Shown: in pieces, positions 1-6,426 of the stretch
Layout of the letters: the number at the start of each line of letters is the position of its first letter
Position numbering within the stretch: the stretch's first letter is position 1
DNA from: CAZXCK01 sp964639225
GTDB taxonomy: Bacteria; Chloroflexota; Anaerolineae; Aggregatilineales; Phototrophicaceae
Direction: 5' to 3'
Assembly (NCBI GenBank): GCA_964639225.1
Contig: CAZXCK010000054.1
Coordinates: 1-26,708, forward strand
Length of the DNA stretch: 26,708 nucleotides
Notes under the pieces: generated by a model
What the model saw: the letters and a program-made list of their open reading frames with translations, nothing else
Databases searched by the model: none
What the model was told of the DNA's origin: nothing
Program-made: the position numbers and the translations under genes

Positions 1-2
1 CG

Positions 3-308
3 ATGATCGGCCTGCCGCCCATCGAGTACAACCCGGCGGTCGTCCAGGCCATGCGGAGCTTCAACGCCCAGGCGGCGGATGTCGCCCGCGCTCACAACGT
101 CCCTGTCCTCGACCTGATGGCCCACTTCACGCCTTCAGACGTGCCGGATCGCCCGCCGCTCACCCTGAAGAGCATCAACCAGGCCGGTAACGGCGACGAT
201 GCCGCCAGCTACGGCGACTATACCTACACCCTGGACGGCGTGCATCTCACCGATGCCGCCGCCGCCGAGATGGGCGAACTCATCGCCGCCTTCATCGACG
301 AACACTAG
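3..308 (+). CDS. SGNH/GDSL-type hydrolase, C-terminal fragment (partial)
   Basis: This is the 3' part of a gene that begins before the window; the frame is open to the left edge and the first Met at base 3 is probably internal. About 101 residues are visible. Near the C-terminus is an Asp-Gly-Val-His-Leu-Thr-Asp block (about residues 78-84), which matches the Asp-x-x-His catalytic block (block V) that closes SGNH/GDSL esterases and lipases; the preceding stretch (NVPVLDL) resembles the strand before it. The nucleophile Ser and oxyanion blocks would lie upstream and cannot be seen. By family knowledge these enzymes hydrolyse esters, often lipid or acetylated-sugar substrates; the actual substrate cannot be inferred. 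The assignment rests on one motif. Confidence 0.7.
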   Translation: MIGLPPIEYNPAVVQAMRSFNAQAADVARAHNVPVLDLMAHFTPSDVPDRPPLTLKSINQAGNGDDAASYGDYTYTLDGVHLTDAAAAEMGELIAAFIDEH

Positions 309-394
309 CCCGGTCCTGTCTGCTACCCGGCACGCCGCTTGCCCGTATAGACAGACATAGGCCGATTGGTAAAACGAACGAAGGAGAAACCAAC

Positions 395-553
395 ATGGGT
401 TGTGGACGCGCGTTACTATGCATCCTGTTCCCGCCGCTGGCGGTCATCGATCGCGGCTGCGGAACGGTCATCATCGTCTTTGCGCTCACGCTGGCCGGTT
501 GGGTGCCGGGCGCGGTCGCCGCGCTCCTGCTCAACTACATGGCCGAGAACTAA
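395..553 (+). CDS. Small YqaE/Pmp3-family membrane protein, 52 aa
   Basis: A short gene with a good ribosome binding site (AAGGAG at 381-386, 8 nt before the ATG). The 52-residue product is almost entirely hydrophobic. It carries the Pmp3/YqaE (UPF0057) hallmark: a first membrane helix ending in Phe-Pro-Pro-Leu-Ala-Val, a short turn with Arg-Gly-Cys-Gly, then a second helix containing Leu-Thr-Leu-Ala-Gly-Trp-Val-Pro-Gly and a C-terminal Leu-Asn-Tyr. Length and two-helix layout fit the family. Members are small plasma-membrane proteins linked in yeast and plants to membrane potential and salt or cold stress; the bacterial role is not well defined. It is transcribed away from the hydrolase fragment and followed immediately by a multi-hairpin block that could end its transcript. 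Confidence 0.85.
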   Translation: MGCGRALLCILFPPLAVIDRGCGTVIIVFALTLAGWVPGAVAALLLNYMAEN

Positions 554-564
554 AGCGGGATATC

Positions 565-713
565 TTTGGGGGCGCTGCCCCCATACCCCCGCAAGGGAGC
601 GAGGCTCCCTTGACCCTATGCTTTTCGGCGCTTTGCGCCGAAAAAGGTGAAGTTTTGTCCACTTTTTCAAAAGTGGCACGAGCTTGCTCGCGGGTCCGGG
701 GCAGCGCCCCGGT
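565..713. repeat. Six consecutive short-loop hairpins (REP/MITE-like block)
   Basis: Directly after the Pmp3-like gene come six perfect inverted repeats packed into about 150 bp, all with loops of 2-3 nt. They are 568-573/577-582 (6 bp), 593-600/604-611 (8 bp), 622-631/635-644 (10 bp), 659-666/669-676 (8 bp), 679-683/686-690 (5 bp) and 696-702/706-712 (7 bp). The first and last are built from G5C/GC5-type arms. No gene with a ribosome site runs through it on either strand. Such serial hairpins resemble palindromic intergenic repeats dispersed in many bacterial genomes; that this is a multi-copy family is inference, because only one copy lies in the window. It could also act as a terminator or mRNA stabiliser for the small gene upstream. 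Confidence 0.7.
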
Positions 714-762
714 AACCATCAGTGTATTTGTAATCAGTCTTTGTATCTAATCTCGCTCTAAA

Positions 763-819
763 GGCGGCCTGTTAACATGAGCGCGTTATCGCCCACACCA
801 TCACAGGAGACAGGCCGCC
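763..819 (+). promoter_or_regulatory. 10-bp inverted repeat bracketing the ribosome site of the pentapeptide gene
   Basis: GGCGGCCTGT at 763-772 is perfectly complementary to ACAGGCCGCC at 810-819, with 37 nt between the arms. The second arm lies between the ribosome binding site (AGGAG, 805-809) and the start codon at 821. In RNA the stem would sit right against the Shine-Dalgarno sequence; in DNA it could be an operator. The function is inferred from position only. Confidence 0.45.
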
Positions 820-820
820 C

Positions 821-1405
821 ATGAACTCGATCATGCGCCGCTGGAAACGCCTCAAGACCAGCCTGCGCTCGCGCCCCCAGCTCATCGTCCAGGTGACCAC
901 CGGCACCAACTCGCTGGCGCTGGAAGCCGTCGAGGCGCTTCAGGAGAAGCAGCACTTCCAGGATGGCTCCATGCGCGGCGCGGACCTGGCCGGCGCCCGC
1001 CTGCAGAACGTCCGCCTGGCCCGCGCTGATCTGGCGGGCATCCGGCTGCGCAAGGCCAACCTCAGTGGCGGCTACCTGGGCGCGGCCAACCTGGAGAACG
1101 CCGACCTGCACGGGGCGCGCCTCACCGGCGCCAACCTGCGCGAGGTAAAGCTCCCCGGCGCCAACCTGGAGAACGCCGATCTGGCCGGGGCGCATCTGGC
1201 CGCTGCCGTGCTCACCGGGGCTAACCTGCGCGGCGCCAACCTCAGCCGGGCCAACCTGTGGCGCGTTCGCCTGCACGGGGCGGACCTCACCGGCGCCGAT
1301 CTTACCGGCGCCAACCTGGACCGCACCGAGTTCGATAACCGCACCATCCTGCCCGACGGCACCCATTGGAGCGAACTCACCGACATGGGCCAGTTCACCG
1401 CCTGA
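821..1405 (+). CDS. Pentapeptide-repeat protein, 194 aa
   Basis: After an N-terminal segment of about 45 residues rich in Arg/Lys, residues ~48-175 consist of tandem five-residue repeats of the form A(D/N)LxG/A. This is the pattern that folds into a right-handed quadrilateral beta-helix. A short tail (DNRTILPDGTHWSELTDM) follows; a tail of this kind is common after pentapeptide domains. The ATG at 821 is preceded by AGGAG at 805-809; a second in-frame ATG lies four codons downstream. Family roles range from DNA-gyrase mimicry (Qnr/MfpA type) to structural or unknown; nothing here points to one. The acidic gyrase-mimic character is not evident, so I give only the fold. It is a lone gene between two intergenic regions with palindromes. 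Confidence 0.88.
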   Translation: MNSIMRRWKRLKTSLRSRPQLIVQVTTGTNSLALEAVEALQEKQHFQDGSMRGADLAGARLQNVRLARADLAGIRLRKANLSGGYLGAANLENADLHGARLTGANLREVKLPGANLENADLAGAHLAAAVLTGANLRGANLSRANLWRVRLHGADLTGADLTGANLDRTEFDNRTILPDGTHWSELTDMGQFTA

Positions 1406-1435
1406 CCCCCTGCGAGCCGCCGCCACACCCACCCC

Positions 1436-1462
1436 CACGCCATCACCACGACGGCGTGTTTG
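1436..1462 (+). terminator. Weak hairpin downstream of the pentapeptide-repeat gene
   Basis: CACGCC (1436-1441) pairs with GGCGTG (1453-1458) across an 11-nt loop and is followed by TTTG. The stem is short and the T tract weak, so this is a tentative terminator for the upstream gene. Confidence 0.3.
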
Positions 1463-1486
1463 CGTTCCAGGGCGGCCCGCAATTAA

Positions 1487-1502
1487 TCGAATCCGGATTC
1501 GA
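1487..1502. promoter_or_regulatory. Perfect 16-bp palindrome upstream of etfBA (operator candidate)
   Basis: TCGAATCCGGATTCGA reads identically on both strands. It lies 20 bp before a TACAAT hexamer (1522-1527) that could be the -10 element of the etfBA promoter, and 76 bp before the etfB start. A two-fold symmetric site of this length next to a promoter fits binding by a dimeric regulator. Both the -10 assignment and the regulator are inferred; no good -35 is seen, which would suit an activator-dependent promoter. Confidence 0.45.
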
Positions 1503-1577
1503 AGGATCGCGTGAATCCTGCTACAATGATGAACACCAAAAGGACTTTATACGCTTGATTTAAGGGAGGAATAGGCC

Positions 1578-2360
1578 TTGCAAGTAGTCGTATTTACGCG
1601 CAGTACGCCGGACACCGCCGCCAAAGTCGAAGCTGGCGGCGACGGCAAGGTAACCTGGGGCGACACGGCCACCGTCGTCAACCCCTGGGACGAATACGCG
1701 CTTGAGGAAGCAATCCTCAAAGCCAAAGAGGCCAAAGGCAAGACCACCGTCATCGCCATCGGCCCGGAGATGCACAACGACGCCCTCAAGCACAGCCTGG
1801 CCATGGGCCTCGACGAGGCTATCCGTGTGGAAGACCCGGACCTTAACCCCAACGACGGCCTGGCCTACGCCACCGCCGCCGCCGCCGCCGTGCAGAAGGT
1901 AGGCGAGGTGAACCTGGTCATCTTCGGCAAGGAGAGCATCGACGTGGGCACCGACCAGCACGCCTACATGACGGCGCGCAAGCTCGGCTGGCCCATGCTG
2001 AGCTTCGTCTCGCAAATCCTGGAAGTGGATTTCGACGCCGGGACAATCAAGGTGGAGAAGATGCTGGAAGAGGGCAAGCAGGTACTCACCAGCAAACTGC
2101 CCGCCGTCATCACGGTGATGAAGGACATCAACGAACCGCGCTATCCGTCGTTTATCGGCATCCGCAAGGCGTCGAAGGCGACCATCCCGGTGTGGACGCT
2201 GGCCGACCTGGGCGTAGAGCCGGTCGTCAGCAAGGCCGAGGTGCAGGCCACTCGCAACCTGCCTGCGCAGGAAGTCCAGACGGAGATCATCAGCGGTGAC
2301 GACCCGGCCCAGGTGGCGAAGCAGTTGGTCGATAAGCTGCTCGAGGAGAAGGTACTATGA
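1578..2360 (+). CDS. etfB: Electron transfer flavoprotein beta subunit
   Basis: A 260-residue protein of the EtfB/FixA family. It starts with the usual beta strand (VVVFTRSTPDT), has the nucleotide-binding Asn-Pro-Trp-Asp-Glu-Tyr-Ala region (~residues 34-40), and carries the ETF-beta signature near residues 176-200 (LPAVITVMKDINEPRYPSF). EtfB pairs with EtfA to form the soluble FAD/AMP-containing ETF that shuttles electrons between flavin dehydrogenases, such as acyl-CoA dehydrogenases, and a quinone or other acceptor. The start is TTG with a strong GGGAGGA at 1564-1570, 7 nt upstream; no ATG fits. Its stop overlaps the etfA start (ATGA), so the two are translationally coupled. No dehydrogenase or ETF-quinone oxidoreductase gene lies next to it, so the electron donor is unknown. 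Confidence 0.95.
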   Translation: MQVVVFTRSTPDTAAKVEAGGDGKVTWGDTATVVNPWDEYALEEAILKAKEAKGKTTVIAIGPEMHNDALKHSLAMGLDEAIRVEDPDLNPNDGLAYATAAAAAVQKVGEVNLVIFGKESIDVGTDQHAYMTARKLGWPMLSFVSQILEVDFDAGTIKVEKMLEEGKQVLTSKLPAVITVMKDINEPRYPSFIGIRKASKATIPVWTLADLGVEPVVSKAEVQATRNLPAQEVQTEIISGDDPAQVAKQLVDKLLEEKVL

Positions 2361-3394
2361 GCGCGGTATACGCCTGGATTGAAACCGTAGAAGGTAAGGT
2401 CAATTCCAGTAGCTGGGAAGCCCTGGGCGCTGGTAAGCTGCTGGCCGATACGTTCGGCGTGCCGCTGGTGGCGCTCGTCTTTGGGCCGGGCGCGGCTGAA
2501 GTCGGCGCCGAGGCCGGTAAGTACGGCGCGGCGCAGTCGCTGGTGTGCGACGACGCCACACTGGCGACCTTCCGCCTGGAGCCGTTCGCGGCGCTGCTGG
2601 CCAAGCTGGTGCAGGACCACGCGCCGAAGGCTGTCGTCGCGGTAGGGACCAACCGGGGCCGCGAGCTGCTGTCGGCTGCCGCCGCCGACACCGACTCGAC
2701 GCTGCTGTCGGAGGTCATCGACATGACGCCCGGCGCGGACAAGGTCGAGGTGACGCGCCCGGTGTATGCTGGCAAGCTGCTGAGCGATGTCGCCGCGCTG
2801 ACCGATGGCACGCTGTTCCTGACGCTGCGCACCCGTGCCTTCAAAGCCAACCCGGTGGATGAAGGCGCCAGCGCCGACGTGACTACCGTCGAGCCGGTTC
2901 TGGCCGAGGACGACATCGCCACCAAGGTCGAGTCATTCGCCGCCGAAATGGGCACGGTCAACCTGACCGACGCGGCCATCATCGTTTCGGGCGGGCGCGG
3001 CGTGGCCAACAATCCCAAAGACGCCCCGGCAGACGCCGCCGACGCGACCATCTGGAAAGCGCAGGACGGCTTCGAGAACGTACTTCAGCCGCTGGCCGAT
3101 GTGCTGGGCGGGGCGCTGGGCGCCAGCCGCGCCGCTGTGGACGCCGGTTACATCCCGTATGCGCATCAGGTGGGGCAGACGGGCAAGGCCGTCAGCCCGG
3201 ACCTGTACATCGCCTGTGCCATCTCCGGTGCCATCCAGCATCAGGCCGGTATGCGCACCAGCAAGGTGATCGTCGCCATCAACAAGGACGCCGAAGCGCC
3301 GATCTTCAAGCTGGCGCGTTTTGGCGTGGTCGGCGACCTGTACGACATCGTGCCGGCTCTCACCGCCGAACTCAAACAGCGGCTGGGCAAGTAA
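2357..3394 (+). CDS. etfA: Electron transfer flavoprotein alpha subunit
   Basis: A 345-residue EtfA. The N-terminal half is the ETF alpha/beta domain. The C-terminal FAD domain has SGGRG (211-215), GASRAAVDAG (255-264) and the classic signature from about 271 to 299 (QVGQTGKAVSPDLYIA..., ending SGAIQHQAGM), which bind FAD. It completes the ETF heterodimer with the overlapping etfB. Between SGGRG and the helix leading to the GASR motif there is a stretch rich in Ala/Asp/Pro (~residues 216-236) that appears longer than in common EtfA proteins; it is probably a surface loop. The transcript ends at a strong bidirectional hairpin just downstream. Confidence 0.95.
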   Translation: MSAVYAWIETVEGKVNSSSWEALGAGKLLADTFGVPLVALVFGPGAAEVGAEAGKYGAAQSLVCDDATLATFRLEPFAALLAKLVQDHAPKAVVAVGTNRGRELLSAAAADTDSTLLSEVIDMTPGADKVEVTRPVYAGKLLSDVAALTDGTLFLTLRTRAFKANPVDEGASADVTTVEPVLAEDDIATKVESFAAEMGTVNLTDAAIIVSGGRGVANNPKDAPADAADATIWKAQDGFENVLQPLADVLGGALGASRAAVDAGYIPYAHQVGQTGKAVSPDLYIACAISGAIQHQAGMRTSKVIVAINKDAEAPIFKLARFGVVGDLYDIVPALTAELKQRLGK

Positions 3395-3418
3395 GCGGCC
3401 ACACAACGCCCGAATCAA

Positions 3419-3455
3419 AAACGGGGCGCGGTCCACAGCGGATCGCGCCCCGTTT
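3419..3455. terminator. Bidirectional terminator between etfA and the convergent acyl-CoA synthetase gene
   Basis: AAACGGGGCGCG (3419-3430) pairs perfectly with CGCGCCCCGTTT (3444-3455). Four more pairs, one of them G-U, extend the stem and leave a 5-nt loop (3435-3439). It has T's on the 3' side (TTTGTT) and A's on the 5' side (CAAAAA), so it can work for both convergent transcripts. Confidence 0.88.
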
Positions 3456-3476
3456 GTTATGTCCGGGTGAGCGGGC

Positions 3477-6203
3477 TTACAGTTCCAGCGATGCCTCGAT
3501 GTTGCTGTCGGCGGTGCGGTAGTGTTTGAAGCCCAGGTCCTCGCAGATGCGCAGCATGGCGGCGTTATCCGGCAGGATGTAACCGATGATACGCTCCAGA
3601 CCTTCCGCACGCCCCACGTCGATCAGGCGCTCCATCACCTGCGGACCCAGTCCGCGCCCCTGGAAGGTATCGCCCACCAGCAGGCCGAACTCGCCGACTG
3701 GCTTGCCGTGCAGCTTGGTCAGGCGTCCAGCCGCCAGAATCTCCGGCTCGTTGGGGTGTTCCGGGTTGTGACGGGTGGCGACCAGCACCATCTCACGGTC
3801 ATAGTCGATGAAGCAGATGCGCGACAGACGCTCGTGGGCGACGCGCTGCTGTAGCTTAAGCGGCGAGAAGTAGCGCATGTAGACCGTGCGCTCCGACAGC
3901 GTCTCGTGGAAGCGCACCATCGATGGCTCGTCTTCGGGGCGGATGGGGCGGATGGTGATCTCGTCGCCTTCGGGCGGTGACCAGGTGGTGACGAACTGCG
4001 TCGGGTAGGGCCGGATGGCCGGGCGCGGCAGCTCGTCTTCGGGGGTCTCCGGGTCGTGCAGAACGACGCGGGCATCCAGCGCCAGCAGACGCTCGGTGGA
4101 AGCCAGCAGCGGGTTGATGTCCATCTCGGCGATCCAGGGCTGCTCGACGACGATCTGGCTGAAGCGTACCATGAGGTTCGCCAGTTCGGCCAGGTCAACG
4201 GATTCGCGCCCACGCACGCCCTTGAGCGCCTCAAAGACTTTGGTGCGTTCCATCATGCGGCGGGCGAGGGTCGTCGTCAGTGGTGGCAGGCCCAGGGCGC
4301 GGTCCTTGTAGACCTCGACCAGCGAGCCGCCGGTGCCAAACAGCATCACCGGGCCGAACTGGCTGTCGATGCTGCTGCCCAGGATCAGCTCGTAGCCTTC
4401 GAGTTTGACCATCGGCTGGATGTTCACGCCGTCGAAGTGCTCCGCGCCGACCTTCTCGGCCACCGACTGCTCGATGCGATTGAACGCTTCGCGCACGGCG
4501 TCGGCATCCTGAAGGTTGAGAATCACGCCGCCCACGTCGGTCTTGTGGGTGATGGTCTTGGAATGGATTTTGGCCACCACCGGATAGCCCATCTCCTCGG
4601 CGGCGGCGATGGCGTCATCGGCGCTGGTGGCGATGGCGCTGGGAATGGTGGTTACGCCATAAGCAGCCAGAATCTCTTTCGATTCGTGCTCGGTGAGGAT
4701 GGTGCGGCCTTCTCGCCTGGCGTCCTCGATGATCTGCGAGACGAGTTCGCGGTCCGGGGTGAAGTCTACGTCGTCAGGCAGGACGGGTGTCTCGTACAGG
4801 GCGCGCAGGTTATAGGCGTAGCGCCACATGTGATTGAACAGACGGGCGGCGGTATCCGGGAAGGGGAAAGTCGGGATGTTGGCCCGGTTGAGAATCTGCT
4901 CGCCGGCGCGCACCTGCGAACCGCCCATCCAGCTCGCCAGCACCGGCTTGTTACCCAGTTGAGCGTGCGCCCGCAGCTCTTCGGCGATGCGGGTAGGGTC
5001 GGTCATGTCCTGCGGGGTGAGCACCACCAGCAGACCGTCGGCGTTGGGGTCTTTGGCGGCGATCTCCAGCGATTGGGCATAACGCTCCGGCGGGGCGTCG
5101 CCCAGGATGTCGATGGGGTTGCCGTGACTCCAGGCGGACGGCAGGAACTCGTTGAGCTTTCCCATCGTCTCGTCGGAGATTTTGGTCAGCTTACCGCCAC
5201 CCTGGATGAGCGCGTCGGTGGCCAGCACGCCCGGACCGCCGGCGTTGGTGACGATGGTCAGGCGGTTGCCTTCGGGGCGCGGCTGCTTGGCCAGGATTTC
5301 CGCCATGTAGAATACGTCGGAGATGTTGTCCACGCGCAGCACGCCGGACCGGCGGAAAGCGACGTCGAGCACCTCGTCGCTGCCGGTGAGCGCGCCGGTA
5401 TGCGAGGCGGCGGCTTTGGCGGCGGCCTCGGTGCGACCGGCCTTGATGACGATGATCGGCTTGGTACGCGAGACCTCACGCGCCGCCGACAGGAACGAGC
5501 GCGCGTCGCCGATGGATTCCATGTACATTACGATGCTGTGGGTGTGCGGGTCGTCGCCCAGGTAATAGATGAGGTCGCCCCAGTCGACATCGAGCATGGA
5601 ACCGATGGAGATGAAGGCGCTGAAGCCCACGTTTTCCTCGAAGCTCCAGTCCAGGACCGCCGTGCAGATGGCGCCGCTCTGGCTGATGAAGGCCACGTTG
5701 CCGGGGCGGGCCATCGCGCCGGCGAAGGTGGCGTTGAGGCCGACGCGGGGCATCATCACGCCCAGGCAGTTGGGGCCGATGATGCGCATTTTGCCACGCG
5801 CCGTCTCCATGATCTGGCGTTCGAGTTCCACGCCTTCCTCGCCGACTTCCTTGAAACCGGCGGAGATGATGATAGCGCCGGGGATGCCAGCTGCCACGCA
5901 TTCTTTAACCAGGCCGGGTACGGTGGGGGCTGGCGTGATGATGATCGCCAGGTCGATCTGGTCGGGGATGTCGCCGATGCTGGCATAGGCTTTGATGCCC
6001 AGAATGTTGGCCCGCTTGGGGTTCACCGGGTAGATCGTGCCGCCGTAGGGGTTGCTGATGAGGTTCCAGATAATCGTGCGCCCGACGCTGCCGACTTTCT
6101 CGGTCGCGCCGATGACGGCGATATTATTGGGGCGCAGGATGGGGTCCAGCGAGTTGTCCCGCTGGCGCATCTCGTTGGGAACATCGTGAATCTGGCTTTG
6201 CAT
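3477..6203 (-). CDS. NDP-forming acyl-CoA synthetase fused to a GNAT acetyltransferase (PatZ-like architecture)
   Basis: A 908-residue multidomain protein. In order: CoA-binding domain (~18-150, IAVIGATEKVGSVG), succinyl-CoA-ligase-like domain (~155-450), ATP-grasp domain (~480-715) and C-terminal GNAT domain (~745-905) with the acetyl-CoA loop FQGRGLG. This is the order of E. coli PatZ (YfiQ), a lysine acetyltransferase. PatZ lacks the phospho-histidine of ADP-forming synthetases, but here it is present in ASHTGALTG (His268). The protein may therefore make acetyl- or acyl-CoA with ATP/ADP exchange as well as acetylate proteins; that dual role is inferred. I chose the ATG at 6203, which has AAGGAG 6 nt upstream; a TTG one codon earlier leaves only 3 nt. 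It is a single gene, convergent with etfA. Confidence 0.9.
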   Translation of the reverse strand: MQSQIHDVPNEMRQRDNSLDPILRPNNIAVIGATEKVGSVGRTIIWNLISNPYGGTIYPVNPKRANILGIKAYASIGDIPDQIDLAIIITPAPTVPGLVKECVAAGIPGAIIISAGFKEVGEEGVELERQIMETARGKMRIIGPNCLGVMMPRVGLNATFAGAMARPGNVAFISQSGAICTAVLDWSFEENVGFSAFISIGSMLDVDWGDLIYYLGDDPHTHSIVMYMESIGDARSFLSAAREVSRTKPIIVIKAGRTEAAAKAAASHTGALTGSDEVLDVAFRRSGVLRVDNISDVFYMAEILAKQPRPEGNRLTIVTNAGGPGVLATDALIQGGGKLTKISDETMGKLNEFLPSAWSHGNPIDILGDAPPERYAQSLEIAAKDPNADGLLVVLTPQDMTDPTRIAEELRAHAQLGNKPVLASWMGGSQVRAGEQILNRANIPTFPFPDTAARLFNHMWRYAYNLRALYETPVLPDDVDFTPDRELVSQIIEDARREGRTILTEHESKEILAAYGVTTIPSAIATSADDAIAAAEEMGYPVVAKIHSKTITHKTDVGGVILNLQDADAVREAFNRIEQSVAEKVGAEHFDGVNIQPMVKLEGYELILGSSIDSQFGPVMLFGTGGSLVEVYKDRALGLPPLTTTLARRMMERTKVFEALKGVRGRESVDLAELANLMVRFSQIVVEQPWIAEMDINPLLASTERLLALDARVVLHDPETPEDELPRPAIRPYPTQFVTTWSPPEGDEITIRPIRPEDEPSMVRFHETLSERTVYMRYFSPLKLQQRVAHERLSRICFIDYDREMVLVATRHNPEHPNEPEILAAGRLTKLHGKPVGEFGLLVGDTFQGRGLGPQVMERLIDVGRAEGLERIIGYILPDNAAMLRICEDLGFKHYRTADSNIEASLEL

Positions 6204-6381
6204 CAATATCTCCTTGTTATCGCGTCGTTTTGGTGTGAAATCGTTCCGGCTCTGGCAAATACGCCGGTGGATCGGTCAATCGGTGAACAGATTACTCTCA
6301 TTGTAGTCGAAGCCGGGCTTTAAGCGAACACCGATTCGGCGTTTGGCGGCTGATCTGGGCGCAGATTGGTGGCTGGCAGGG

Positions 6382-6419
6382 AAAACGCGCGCCCTGCTGT
6401 GTAATGGGCAGGGCGCGCG
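6382..6419 (-). terminator. Rho-independent terminator of the ABC exporter operon
   Basis: CGCGCGCCCTGC (6386-6397) pairs perfectly with GCAGGGCGCGCG (6408-6419) across a 10-nt loop. On the minus strand the stem is followed by TTTT (6385-6382). It lies 8 bp beyond the stop of the second ABC gene. Confidence 0.88.
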
Positions 6420-6426
6420 GGGTCGA

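Noticed and set aside
366..750. Longer frames (94 and 116 codons) overlapping the Pmp3-like gene
   Set aside because: They lack ribosome sites and run into the hairpin block; only the 52-codon frame gives a recognisable protein.
4056..6323. 755-codon open frame on the plus strand opposite the acyl-CoA synthetase gene
   Set aside because: It is the antisense of a gene with clear domains and a strong ribosome site. Its product is rich in Gly/Val/Asp/His with no recognisable motif, as expected for the reverse frame of GC-rich codons.
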